Below, one piece after another: positions 40,001-50,413 of a stretch of DNA of 64,000 bases. The stretch is from Cardiocondyla obscurior (Eukaryota > Arthropoda > Insecta > Hymenoptera > Formicidae). The notes beneath the pieces are model-generated. The model was given only the letters and a program-made list of their open reading frames with translations, was not told the origin of the DNA and searched no databases. The stretch is from positions 10,084,001 to 10,148,000 of the forward strand of contig NC_091864.1 in NCBI RefSeq assembly GCF_019399895.1, given 5' to 3'. The translations under genes and the position numbers were made by a program. Position 1 is the stretch's first letter. Each line of letters begins with the position of its first letter.

Positions 40001-40466
40001 GCTAAAAAAGTATTTATAAGAGGAAGTAAGAAAGAGAAAAAGAGAGTTCTAACATTTTCGACCATAATAGATACAGATACGCGACCTAAATTTTGTCTTT
40101 TTCAATCGATGGGTTGAATTAGTCTTGGGAGGAACGCAAATAATTATACGATAACCGCATTCCATGTGAAATCCGACACACGTGGAACAGAAATGGAAAA
40201 GAAAATCATTTTAGCACGTTATCTTATAATATCAAAGGTTATTCCATTAAACTTTTTCAACATCTTAACCAATGAATTAAACGTAAAAATAATTCGAGTA
40301 ACTAGCTACCTGACATTTGACATACATACAGTGATAACAGAAATAAATTCATCTTAAAGTACCTTATAATGTCGTAGGTTATCCACCACACAAGCCAATA
40401 AAGCATCACGTCCCACGCTTACTGTCACGTTTTGGATTTCCTCGGCAAATCGGGGCAACTCCGAGT
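18949..40466 (-). CDS. DIP-theta: DIP-theta-like Dpr-interacting protein gene, eight joined coding exons (5' end missing)
   Basis: Eight minus-strand exons (40363-40466, 37808-38015, 37419-37574, 29043-29171, 25323-25460, 25033-25197, 24180-24248, 18949-19097) all have GT-AG borders and join without a stop into about 367 residues, or 372 with the longer acceptor of exon 6. Numbering from the split first codon in the 367-residue form, it shows three Ig domains: Ig1 with C26/W38/C87, Ig2 with C130/W142/C180, Ig3 with C223/W235/C279. A Thr/Ser/Pro stalk and a hydrophobic tail follow. N-glycosylation sequons lie at N13 and N125. DIPs are neuronal surface receptors that bind Dpr proteins and sort synaptic partners (known for the family). 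The theta assignment rests on remembered Drosophila DIP-theta features: VSVGRDAL, the VDTQTILSIH block, YWTTERGDM and LDE after Ig3. A lachesin-type IgLON or another DIP paralogue is the main alternative. No signal peptide lies in these exons, so at least one upstream exon is missing. Confidence 0.9.
19098..24179 (-). other. Intron between stalk exon and terminal exon (5.1 kb)
   Basis: Bounded by GTAATT and TTTCCAG. It holds a CpG-rich patch (20130-20870) with overlapping open frames on both strands, a GA-rich tract near 22790-22820, and T- or A-runs at 19993-20000 and 22383-22403. No alternative terminal exon was convincing. Confidence 0.6.
24180..24248 (-). CDS. DIP-theta: DIP-theta-like exon: Ser/Thr/Pro stalk
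   Basis: A 69-nt exon encodes IPAPSTTSTTQPPYYATSAH and KN, a short low-complexity stalk rich in Thr, Ser and Pro and likely O-glycosylated. The split codon at its start gives Glu, making the LDE-IP-P-P junction expected after Ig3 of DIP-theta. The acceptor is AAATGCAG and the donor AATG|GTAATT. Phase 1 on both sides means the stalk can be spliced out in frame. Confidence 0.85.
24249..25032 (-). other. Intron between Ig3 and stalk exons (0.8 kb)
   Basis: A GTAAGT donor and AAATGCAG acceptor define it. A triple TTTAC direct repeat (ACTTTACTTTACTTTACC) sits at 24966-24981, just after the donor. Otherwise nothing was recognised. Confidence 0.6.
25033..25197 (-). CDS. DIP-theta: DIP-theta-like exon: second half of Ig3, two in-frame acceptors
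   Basis: It encodes DKYEAVATDSGYNKYMMLKI, the second Ig3 cysteine in DFGSYKCVAQNSLGGTDG and VIKLD before the stalk. Two acceptors 15 nt apart are both usable: GGCACAG before 25197 and GGTTTCAG before 25182. The outer one adds NSVSG after VSG and is preceded by the longer pyrimidine-rich tract; the inner one gives VSGDKYEA directly. The coordinates given use the outer acceptor. The donor is GACG|GTAAGT. Both forms keep phase 1 at both ends. Confidence 0.9.
25323..25460 (-). CDS. DIP-theta: DIP-theta-like exon: first half of Ig3
   Basis: This exon encodes PPMLSIPNQLEGAYIGQDVT, the first Ig3 cysteine (LECHTEAYP) and the core Trp in SINYWTTERGDMIVS. PNQL and ECHTEAYP are DIP-family landmarks, and YWTTERGDM argues for the theta paralogue. 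It is 138 nt, phase 1 at both ends, with acceptor TTCTATTTTACAG and donor TCTG|GTAATT. The following intron is short (125 or 140 nt, depending on the acceptor used). Confidence 0.95.
25461..29042 (-). other. Intron between Ig2 and Ig3 (3.6 kb)
   Basis: AT-rich filler between GTAAGT and TTTTACAG. An open plus-strand frame at 26965-27297 has no splice or family support and is treated as chance. Confidence 0.6.
29043..29171 (-). CDS. DIP-theta: DIP-theta-like exon: second half of Ig2
   Basis: The 129-nt exon encodes NVVDGEVLHIVKISRLHMGA, the second Ig2 cysteine in AYLCIASNGVPPSVSKRV and the link SLRVQ to Ig3. SRLHMGAYLCIASNGVPPSVS is a near-invariant DIP/lachesin signature. It is flanked by ATGTTCCAG and by CAAT|GTAAGT, phase 1 on both sides. 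It lies 8.2 kb from the preceding exon, across the largest intron seen between confirmed exons. Confidence 0.95.
29172..37418 (-). other. Large intron inside Ig2 (8.2 kb)
   Basis: It splits the Ig2 domain. It contains a CpG-rich island at about 33.3-35.2 kb, listed separately, and a minus-strand open frame at 36499-36756. The remaining sequence is AT-rich with no recognised element. Confidence 0.6.
33300..35165. other. CpG-rich island inside the DIP-theta-like intron
   Basis: Nearly 1.9 kb of GC- and CpG-rich DNA stands out from AT-rich surroundings. Open frames of 90-195 codons overlap on both strands here (for example 33974-34519 plus, 33986-34573 minus, 34691-35122 plus); this is what GC-rich DNA produces by chance, and none has a family motif. 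A TATAAA at 33927-33932 follows a pyrimidine-rich run. It may be a regulatory element or an unrecognised noncoding transcript. Its function is unknown. Confidence 0.4.
37419..37574 (-). CDS. DIP-theta: DIP-theta-like exon: first half of Ig2
   Basis: This 156-nt exon, phase 1 at both ends, encodes PPSIITKETSTDMVVREASN, the first Ig2 cysteine (LTCKATGYPEP) and the core Trp in VMWRREDGKN. The DMVVRE and GYPEP-x-x-x-WRRE motifs are typical of DIP Ig2. A second N-glycosylation sequon lies at SNVTL. The acceptor is GTGTTACAG and the donor is GAGTG|GTGAGT. Being a multiple of three, the exon can be skipped in frame, but skipping it alone would break Ig2. Confidence 0.95.
37607..37628. repeat. 22-bp AT palindrome in the 233-nt intron
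   Basis: Alternating AATTAT units form a perfect palindrome flanked by CAT/ATG. It ends about 30 nt before the acceptor of the 37419-37574 exon and could fold in the pre-mRNA over the branch-point region. Confidence 0.8.
37808..38015 (-). CDS. DIP-theta: DIP-theta-like exon: second half of Ig1
   Basis: These 208 nt run from VAWVRVDTQTILSIH through the second Ig1 cysteine in DRGWYMCQVNTDPMKS to GYVQVV. The canonical V-set features are present: the core Trp in VAW, the D-x-G-x-Y-x-C motif (DRGWYMC) and the NTDPM signature shared by DIPs. The borders are TTTAAG|GTGGCA and GTGG|GTAAGC. The exon starts in phase 0 and ends in phase 1. This is the most conserved block of DIP-theta and gives the strongest family assignment. 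The next intron is only 233 nt. Confidence 0.95.
38016..40362 (-). other. Intron inside Ig1 (2.3 kb)
   Basis: Bounded by AAG|GTACTT and TTTAAG|GTGG. AT-rich; a minus-strand open frame at 38237-38521 is unsupported. No recognised element. Confidence 0.6.
40363..40466 (-). CDS. DIP-theta: DIP-theta-like exon: start of Ig1
   Basis: This exon encodes the lead-in and first half of Ig1 (SELPRFAEEIQNVTVSVGRD, then the first Ig cysteine in LLACVVDN). The acceptor has a good pyrimidine tract (TTATTGTTACAG) and the donor reads AAG|GTACTT. The 104 nt begin with two bases of a split codon (phase 1) and end in phase 0. Together with the next exon the pair is 312 nt, so Ig1 is removable only as a two-exon unit. 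The sequon NVT lies just before the VSVGRD motif. The upstream exon must end with a single codon base; the candidate at 50324-50413 does. Confidence 0.9.
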
Positions 40467-40688
40467 CTGTAACAATAACATAGATAAAATATTAAAAAAT
40501 TTTCAACAAGACATTATCAAAATCGTACAGCAATTAGAATAGCAATATATTATAATAATTTATTTTTTATTTATTTCTATCTTTGTCTCCTCATTTTTAC
40601 TTTTTCAATATACAACATTTAATTATTTATTATGTCTAACGAAACGTACACAGCTACAAATTCAGACGCTCGAATATATTTGCAAGAA

Positions 40689-40708
40689 ATATGGAGATAT
40701 CTCCATAT
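40689..40708. repeat. Perfect 20-bp palindrome
   Basis: ATATGGAGATATCTCCATAT reads identically on both strands. It lies in the presumed intron, about 220 bp upstream of the Ig1 exon in the direction of transcription. Confidence 0.9.
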
Positions 40709-43700
40709 AGGAAATTCAATTTAAGATCCCTAAGTTGCAGCGACCGTCGGAGCTAACTAAGTCTGATTAGTAATTTGTCCTTTTCGAAATTACATCCGCG
40801 GTGTACGTAGAGATAGAAAATATTGTAACCTGGAGAGCCAGCTTAATCCCGGTTATATTAATATAACTGGCATCTGTTTATCATAATCTGTAAAATTACT
40901 AGTGTCTCGGTCATTACGAACATTAATTTCATTCTAAAACAGGTTATAGTGTAAATTAATTAAGAAATAAGCGCCTACTATTAATTTGCAGTTTTTCTTT
41001 TTACATGCTGCGCGGAAACGATTAATACTCATTGTTTAGTACTGTGTAACAGTAAGATAAATTTTTAAGAAACGCAAAGAGATAGGAAAATTAAGTTAAA
41101 ATGCTGGAACGTAAAGAATAAAATAACATCGCCGATTATTCGCATCGGCATTATTCATGTTAATAAATGATCCTTTTCACCGCGTACCATATATCTGATC
41201 AAGGATAAGCCTGTCGCGAACTAAGTACTTGATTAATCACTTTGACTATTATTCACTTACAAACGTTTGATGCTGGCACGCCTGCACGCATGTCTAGACA
41301 ATGCATCGTCCGACCTGATTGCAGAGTTATTATCATTAAAGCTGTAACGAGTTCAAGATTCAAGCTGGTTGGTCTCCCTTAAAAGCTTTTACCTCCGTTA
41401 ATGTCTTTACGTTCCGAGCATCTGAATTATTTATGGGCACAAAGAACTCGTGGAGAACGAGAAACAGAAAGATAGAAGAAAGGAAGCGAGATGGAGTGGA
41501 AAATATCGTTGAGGCAAACGAACGAACGACAGTACAGAGAGACAAGCTTCGAGATAAGTTTGAGTTACTTTTAGGTCTTTTAAGCGCGACAGCTCGGATA
41601 CAGAACAGTGTTAATTATGGCCCCAAGTGCTTTATTATAAAACACTTCGCAGTGTTAATTGTCGCGCCTACGACGGCGGGAGATGGCGAGGGAGGGGAAA
41701 AAAATAAAAAAAAAAGAAAAAAAGAGCGGCCAACGCGCTCGGAGCAACTTGAAATTCATTGCGATGATAAAATGTCAGAGTAAATGGTTTTGCAGATCCA
41801 ACTTTTCCTAAAGTGTTGAGATGAGAGTTTTTATATTGTACATCGGAAGATGAGGCTGGAAACTTTTAATGTAGCCTAAAATTCTTACGTCTTGTATAAT
41901 CATTATTGAGAAATGCTATTTCATGTTGATTCGATGAATATTTAAACTCTCGCAGATTTTAACTTTTATGCAGTTTGTTTCAACTATACAGTTAAAATAA
42001 ATACGTCCGTTGTAATTTTATCGGCAATACAGCGTTAAATTTTATGCAAGCGTCAACGAGACATGCTGCTGTCATAATGGCCGTCAGAGTGTTCAACGTG
42101 TTAATGATAATGGGAGTCAGAATCGAGTGAAACTGTTGGAATTCGCAAGCACGTCCTCGGAAAGTCGTTATCAAACTGATTAACAAGCTTTGATTAAGGT
42201 AAGCCCATGTGTCGGTATGCACGAGGTGCTTAATAACATGACTCGGCTCCGCTCGAAAGACACAATACATTACATACTAGATATACCGTGAATTTCGTGC
42301 ATAACAGTCCGCAGTTAATGAATATGAATTTCTGCCGTCGCACGTACTTGCGAACAGTTTTGGAATAGGTATTTAACGTGAGCTCTTGTCACGTATTATC
42401 TAAACGGATACGACAATAACTCGTAAAACATGCCGGAGCTATGTCCTATACTGACTCGTCTTAAAATACCTGTCACTTTAACCGTCGTGCAAATACAATC
42501 TAACAAAACGCTTAACGAGGTAAATCGTCAAACGAATTTATCTCGTTAAAAATAGTAAAAGATTTAAGTATCTTAAGAGCGTTTTTCGAAACCGAGAAAA
42601 ATGCTAGGCTTCTCGACAAATTATATAATATGTACAATTCGAAGTTCTACCCGTGACAACCGTGGTAAAGCGAACGTCAGTTTTAATCTACGACATTTAT
42701 GTCTCATCCCGCTCGACATTACCGTGCATACCGCCAGGGAAATCGTAACTTTCAAGAGTTCCGTCTCAAAGACGGCCTTATTTTCTCGTTAAAGAACGAT
42801 TTAACGAGAAACGAAATTAAGGGTCACGCTTCTTGCCTCAGAGGCAAACCGCTCCTGCGTCTGTCTATCCACGTTTCCACAGCGCACTTCGGTGTTTTCT
42901 TAGTACACTTCATCACCTTTAACCGCGCCGGAAACCGCAATAGCGTTCGACGGTGCCAAAGGTGATTCAATGGTTTCTCATTAAGTTCCTGCTTCACTTT
43001 GTCTACCTCTGTTTTTTGTTGTCATATCGCCATCCCTTATGCAATAATGATTACCGTTCGTGACGGAACATTTTTTTCAAATTTTCAATAAAACGGTTTT
43101 AGCCAGAAAATTATCGCTGAAAGGTAAACAAGAATTTTTTTAAATTTACTTTATCGTACAAACGTGCCCTTCAAAGCACGTATTAGTTTAATAAATTGCG
43201 AATGGTATCTGCGGTGGACTCAGAATTAAACACAGTTACATGGTTTACATTAATAACGACGCCGTTCTGATTTGCGTTTGTTATTCCATCGTATATTTTT
43301 ATCGCAGCATATCGTATAATCCGACGTGTAGAGTGTAAAACGAATATTCCGTTTTATATATATATACGCGCGTTATACCGCGGTTCTATCATGGGATACG
43401 ATTGCGCGGATAGCTACGGTAACTTTTATTGTGCAAACTATCATAAATTTCCACGAAATTTCATTTCCAAACTGCGCCTCGCTTTTCGGCTGCCGGGTGT
43501 ATCTGCATTTTGCAGCGAACTGCGACAAGGGTGCCGGGCGAGAATCGAGCGCGACTATTTCGTCGGGAAGAAGTTAACAGTCGGACCGGCCATTTCCGCT
43601 AGGTATTTCGATCAAGCAAGATCTTACGCGAGATAACATTGCCGATTGTTCTATGCGCTATTGTAGACGTTTGTCAGGACAGGGAGAAAAAGGGAGAAAT

Positions 43701-46700
43701 TTCCCTCTTTTTCTCCTCCGCCCCGTCTGTTGAAAATGCGCGATATTCGTAAAACGGTTAAAGGTGCATGACGTTCATACGAACCTACCCGATGGAGAGC
43801 TCTTCAATTGGGAATAATAAACTTTTACTGCAAACTATTTCAATGAAATCCACGGTGAATGTAGGTTTTCAGCGACGAAAGATGCGACGGCTGAACAAAA
43901 ACTATAACTATCATCGGTTTGATTGCAATCTCATCGCGAGGAATAGGAGAGGGAGTAATCATCGGAATAACTATTGTTGAAATAAACTATTTTAGAATTT
44001 ACATTTACAATCGTACATAAGATATGACTGTCTTTATTCGCATTCTATAAAATTTTTTTTTAAATAGATAAACTGCATTAAAAAAAAAAAGAAAAAAAAG
44101 TAGTTAGATATAAAATGTTATGTCTTCGCGTTGTCGTTTGAACAAAAATACAAATGTATTCGCATCAACGCGGTCGATTTGTGCGCTTCAACAAGCCTTT
44201 CAGATAAGAAAATCTTCGCCGATCGAATGGTTCGAACATGAAACTCGTAGGGATTTACCTGAAATGAAGTTAGAGTTTATTGGTTTACTGAAGTAAACGG
44301 AAAAGAGGACTTGTGCGAAACGTGCTCAATAATCTGTGCCACGAGATTATCCGGGCGCTGGCATCGTTTCTTTCGACGTGCTTCTACCTTCGCAGCTTCG
44401 CGCGGAAATCACGATGGAATTTTAACAAGTTGCCAGCCCGTGCTCGGGTAGCTCGCTCGGAAAACGCACAAAGACTTATGAAAGTCATGAGTTTCCTCTC
44501 AGTGCAAGCATTGTTGTTCTTCCGGCTCTTTCCATGACAAGTATTATGTACCAAGCGGTAAACACGACGTGAACATTTCTATATTAAACGTAGAGATCGG
44601 CGAGGATCTTGAACTCAGATTGCTTTAGCTCACGGTCTAAAAATTAAGGATAGGAAATAATTACTGTTTAATCATCAATACAGAATTATATTGCGAAATT
44701 TCAAAGTTCTGCAAATTTCTTTACTTTCTCTGTCTCTCTCGAATAATAAACTCCCTTTCCTCGGACATTAGTAAGCTAAAATAGCGGCTGTAATTACAAC
44801 GTTTCAAAAGAGAGGCTGAAAATTGTGTAAACGAAGAGGAGATAAAGAGACCGGTGTATATAAGAAGAAAAACAACGTCATTAAATTTTCCCATCATATT
44901 TCTTAGTGTGCAATCTAATGACAGAGAGAAAAAAATAAATAAAAAAGAGAGGGCGTGCGACAGAGAAACTCGCGTTGAAATATTAAAAAATTCTATAAAT
45001 TAACGGATCCTTTATCTCGTCTCTATTTATCGTGGAGGAAAGTTTTAGATATCTCCGTTTCAGCGGCGCGCTATTAGTCATTTTCTCACGAATTCTACAT
45101 TCTCGCAGAAACTGTAAGCAGCCTCGGTTTCGAAGTCGTCATATTTCAGGATTTAATCCCACGGAAAATATATTAACACTCGCAACGTCGAGCGATAAAT
45201 CAGGCAATAAAGGGAAGCTCGACGAAGCAGAGAGGTTGGGATAAAAAGAAAATAACAGGCGGAGAAAGTGATCTTCATTATTTTTAAAAGCACTCCAGAG
45301 GCACGACTGGGAACCACTAAGGGTGCCGTGTGACATATATACGCGGAGCCACCCCTCGGAGACGTCGGGGGTGGGCTGACTCAGGCGAAAAATATACTCG
45401 GCCAATATTTCTAATATTCCCGTCCCAATTCTGCCACCTCCGGTTGGCGCGCGTGCAGATTCACTTTGCTCTCAAAGTACAAAAGAACAAAAAGGAAAAA
45501 AAAAAAAAAAGGGAGGGAGAAAGGGAGAAAACGACCGCGACGTAGACGACCGAAGCTGGGAAGTTTTGCATGAAATTAACGTCGGAAAAATTACTGCTAT
45601 TACCGGCGCGGTCCCGTACGTGCGCGGTAAGTCGGACGGAAGTAGTAAGAGCGAGATAGCTTAGACCAGTGGTAAGACCGTGGTGGAGGCGGCCGAGATG
45701 GGTGGCCAGGCTATAATTACAAGTGTGGCCCTGACTAATTCAATTTTCCCCATCTGGTAGCGATTTGTAGGTGGAATAACTGCGCGGGAACGGGCGACAC
45801 GCTGGATAATAGCCGCAGGAAGTGTCGTCTGGTACGGAAGCGCGTAGTAAGAGAAAAGATGACGGGGTTGGGGAAGGGAGCGCGTACCTACCTCGGCGCA
45901 AGAGTAACGCAGTCGGCTGAGTAAATAAAGTCTCGTTTAAATGTAATATCTCGTTGAATTGTGCCTCAGGGTTGCCGCCGCCGCCGTCTCCGTCGCCGTC
46001 GCCCGAAATCCGATATGCACACACTTGGCAGGTCGATACAGCGCCGGTTACTTAACGTTTACTAACTATTCACTACTCGCAGGCGTACTTCCCGTCGCCT
46101 CGCATCTCGTTTGCCGTGCGGCATCTACCTCGCTTCGAAACCGCCACCGTCGGAAATTTCGACAAACGGAATATCGCGCCCGTAGAAACGCAGGAGAGAG
46201 AAGCGACTCGCCGTGGCGATAAAGAACCGGGCTCGTGGATCTTACGCGTTTCTCTCCACCTCTACGTTCGTTCACTCGTGGTACTTTATTCCCACGCTCG
46301 TCTTTCGCCTCCAGCGCATCTCCCAATGACGCCCACACCTGCCTCGTGCATATTCCGCGGCAACACCAGGTCGCGAGAGCTACGGTGAAGGAAATTATTT
46401 TATTTCGCACTTCAGAATATCACCCTGCGGGCTCATTCATATTCATGCCCGCGCCCGAGCACTTCGTCTCCGAAATGTGCCGGTAGTCGTGCCGGTTAGT
46501 TTAAGATTCAAGCACGGTCTTCTTATACTCGGTCTAACTCCGTCCCTTATTCCCTTATCGCCTTTGATTTTGTCTCTTAACGAGGACAAATATTACTTGC
46601 AATACGGTACGCCCCGGCTCACGGTTTAGAGTTATTCAAAGTTTTGCGTCGCGTGCATGCTCTGCAACGCAACGTATGTTATTACCGCACGATCGTAATG

Positions 46701-48351
46701 CAGATTATGATATAAATTAGTATCGATTTTTATATATACGGCTACGTTAATACGAGCTCGCATTTGTATTATTATAATACAATAATCTGTAACATTTCTC
46801 ATTAATATAAAATAATTATGCGCACGTGTTAATATTCTCACAATATTCAATCAATATGATCGATTTGAAACATATTGCACACGCAGGCTTCCTTTGATTA
46901 CCAAATTGCAAAGTGGTCAGGACAAGTTAAAAAAAAAAAAAAAAAAAAAAAAAAGAAAGAAGTTAAGCGCTTTATCAATCCACCTTATTTAATAATTGTG
47001 ATTAAAGTTTGGTCTTTGTGAAGTTCCGTTGCATTTAGAATTTGTCAATATTGTTAATAATTACGCTGATAGGTTGAAACTCTATCCGTGGGCATGTTTA
47101 TTCTGCGGCTTACATCGCCATTCGCTGCATGCACATCAGCGAGATGACAATCGGTTCATTTCCGCAAATTACAGCCGGATCTTATTCAGCTCTTATTCAC
47201 AGCGCGAGGTCTAGTTACGAATCTGATTGTCTTACGACGAGTAAACTTCTCTCCAAATAATGTCATCTCCTCGGTTTATCTAAACAGCCCCAACTTCCCC
47301 ACATTGCCCGCTTAACGCAGGCGACTCGGTTGATTAGGGTGCAAACGAACCGTAAACATTAAATTATTCATCATCCGTCGTACAGTCGAGACAGTTAATT
47401 AACAGTCTAACTGGTGCCTGATTAGTTTACGTTATTAATGCGATATGATTAAAACTTTTTTGGGTCATGCACTGTAAAGTGAATTCGCTTTACCCTGGGT
47501 TGAAATCCGATAATGCAGCTACACGAAATTATCTCGATGTTTCCACTGTCCTCGTTATCATTTACGTCGCGACAAAGTGTCGAAGCAAAATGCGATAAAA
47601 TTTTAGCAATTAATTGTATGCTGTTACGTCGAAAGAAACGAGAAGTGAAATTTCGTAGCAGGTAAGAGCTTTAAGTCGCAAAGTTATAGAAACGCCACGG
47701 GACGCGCTCTCCGTTTAAAGTCAAACGGAGCTGGACGACACATATCGTGGCAAGCAATCTTTTTTTTTTTTTTTTTTTTATTAAATGATTTTGAAGCATA
47801 TTAATATTTAAAATTAACAATTTTTTTTAAATAGTTTTAGACGTAATCTTTATTTCAACTTTTTTAACTTTGGCATAGTGATAAGCACAGAACTTTAAAT
47901 AGCAGTAAGGCTCTCGCATGACTTTATTGTTGTTCTTAATTAAATTACATTGTTCTTATTAGGATCTAAATTAATCCGGTATGTCGAATTTGCACTCGAT
48001 TTTACGGAGTTTGCCTGCGAATACCACTATTACTAGCCACCACTTTGTCACGAGAGCAGGTGATTGCGTCGCAAAGAGTACTTATATTAAAAATCTCGCG
48101 AGAAATCTACGTAAGCGAAGCATCGCAAATTAACGTCGCGAAGGACGTCGGTACCGCCTGGGGCGAGAGTTGTCGTTCCTTTTCCCGGGAAATTGGTCAG
48201 ATCGTAAGATTTCCCGAGTGCCCATGTTACCGATTAGTCTCGGCGCACACGACGGCGAGAGATCGCGTTTTGGGCGAAGGGGGAATTCTCTTCGCCTGGG
48301 AAACAGGTGAAGCGGGAAATCGGACGGGAAGGCGGGCAGCAAAGGAGAAAA

Positions 48352-48391
48352 GGAAGGAAGGAAGGAAGGAAGGAAGACAGGAAGGAAGGAA
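48352..48391 (+). repeat. GGAA microsatellite
   Basis: About ten GGAA units, interrupted by GACA near 48375-48380, in a CpG-rich patch. They generate apparent Lys/Glu/Gly- and Pro/Ser/Phe-rich open frames on both strands that are not taken as genes. Confidence 0.85.
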
Positions 48392-50323
48392 ACGTCGAAC
48401 GCGCGCGTACCGATAGACTTCTCTTCTCGGGATCGGGAGAAATTGCGGGAACAGCACGAGGGGGTGGCAAGCCGAACGGCGGCACGTCACCATTGTGACG
48501 AATGATTCGCGCGTGTTCCGTGGAACACCGACGTTACGTCTTACCTCCGTTTCGTCGCGAAAGCCCGGCTTTGGAATCACGGACGATATCGATCGGTAAG
48601 GAACGAGCAAATAGAAGGGACAGCGACGGAGGTCGGGGGGAGGCACTTAGAAAGGGCCATTGCATACCGAAACTTCTCTTCGCCGTGTGCAAGCTCCATC
48701 GCGGATTTTCGAGAGAAAAAAAAAAAAAAAAGTCAAAACCTTGACGAGGGAGACGAAAATGTTGAAAACTGAGGCTGGCGAAACGGATGGGTGAGGAGGA
48801 TAGATGAATGAGATGTGGTGAAGCTGAGCGAGATTTTATCCGACTTTTGTGACGCGGCAGATATATTTTTATCTGACGACGGAACTTGACGACTATTCGT
48901 TGAGCCGACGCTATCCGCCTGCCTCTCGGATATCTAACGGTAACACATATACTGGGTTATTTAAGTTGGAACAAAAATGAAAGAAATTACTTTTAATTTA
49001 TAAAATAAATTATAAAAATTTTTATTGCTAATTATAAAAAAAAAGTTTACATAAAATATTTTTGTTAATTGAGTTGGTGTCAAAGAAAACACATAGAAAT
49101 TGCGTTACATTTATCATATTAAAAACTTATGTCAAGTAAAACAAAAAACTGAGATATTCTCGTCATTCAATATGTGAGCTATATTTGCAAAATAACCCGT
49201 GGTTTTTCGTTTTTAGTAACCATTGATAAAAGGTACAATACTTCTAGTAGAAGTTAGTGTACATTTAATATTTGAACGGCTGCATTACCGTAAAAACAAA
49301 ACTATCATGGGAAATTGACCTCATTAACAATAAGTTCATCTATTTTTATTTAAAAAGTAAACGTGAGAAGATAAACGCTAGGTAAATTTTGAAGCTCAAA
49401 ATGATCAGTAATAGCGTCAAATAACAGACTGAATTAATAATGTGTTTTAGCGGTATAAGAAAATAGCAGGAAATCGAAGTGTCGTTTTTCGAATAAAAGT
49501 GTAATTCAGTCGCGTTTTGCATATACAATAAGGGAAGATTGCCTTGCTCTAAATAATTACGCATATGTCACTCTTTATTACACAGTAACGGAACTCGTAA
49601 AATTAATACGGCTGCAACACAGATATCGCTTTTTATTACTTCACCAACGTTTGACGTGCGCTATCCATCGAACAATGGAGGCCTTGTTGCCTGCATTATG
49701 TAGCCATGCGACTCAACGAAAAATAACTCGTTCGCGTTCACCGTTTCGTAATGATCGATACGTGACACAAAAAATGAGCATAAAAATCCATCGCTAGGCG
49801 ACGTCGTTCGCGAGCTACGGGATTATTTTCAATAGAGATTATACATATAAAACAATCTGCGCGGCCGATACGGCGATAAGCCCGTCGTCGGTTTATCGTC
49901 GCGGTATAATATCGAAAAGAGCTCGAGAGATTGGCGGGCGCGGGAAAGAATCGAATCGCACGCGGCGGAGAGAAGAGGGAAAGTTATTTTACAAGCAGGC
50001 GGATATGCCGAGGCGCGAAATGGCCCATTTCGCGAGGTACTCGCGACTTCACGTACGATATCCGTCGACACACACGCGCGTCCTACATACGTGCAACAAT
50101 CGTTAACGTAACGCGAAAGCGCTTTGGTGTTTCGTAGTTTATTTTGGCCTTTAACGCAAACAACAAGGACGATAATGCTCCGTCCCGGTTGACACTCGCA
50201 ACCGTGCAGCCACGCGAGTCCGATTTTCGACATCGAGTGCATTGCCGCAACATCCCACGGGATCTGGTGGCTTTTGCTAGTGATTTCCAGTTGGATTGCG
50301 CTCGTCAACGTATGGTCACTCAC

Positions 50324-50413
50324 TGTTATTGTAACTGTCCGATAATGATGCATCCTGCGTACCGTGATGATGACCCGATGTCTGTCCCACTAATAGATTC
50401 CTCGCTTGCCGCC
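50324..50413 (-). CDS. Candidate upstream exon of the DIP-theta-like gene
   Basis: A 90-nt segment has a strong acceptor (ATCTTGTGTTGCAG|GG) and donor (AACA|GTGAGT). Of its three frames, the one that ends in the required phase 1 is open and begins in phase 1: RQARNLLVGQTSGHHHGTQD, ASLSDSYNN. Spliced to the Ig1 exon, the split codon becomes Asn, giving YNNNSELPRF with a new sequon. The residues are polar and flexible, as expected between signal peptide and Ig1. There is no family motif, so the support is splice-site strength and phase only. If real, the intron to the Ig1 exon is 9.9 kb. Confidence 0.45.

Larger units (their letters stand above)
40467..50323 (-). other. Presumed 5' intron of the DIP-theta-like gene
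   Basis: If the exon at 50324-50413 is real, this whole 9.9 kb is intron. It holds a perfect 20-bp palindrome (40689-40708), CpG-rich patches (45.3-46.6 and 47.7-48.8 kb), a GGAA microsatellite, and homopolymer runs at 46929-46954 (A) and 47760-47779 (T). Two weaker rival exons (ending at 41261 and 48545) are discussed in the findings. No other gene was recognised. Confidence 0.4.

Noticed and set aside
41360..41545. Minus-strand frame with signal-peptide-like FLSSIFLFLVLHEFF
   Set aside because: It opens with TTG, an in-frame stop lies just upstream with no ATG, and its possible donors are phase 0, which cannot join the Ig1 exon.
46929..46954. 26-nt A-run as a retrotransposed poly(A) tail
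   Set aside because: No recognisable mRNA or SINE body next to it and no target-site duplication seen; similar runs are common in the window.
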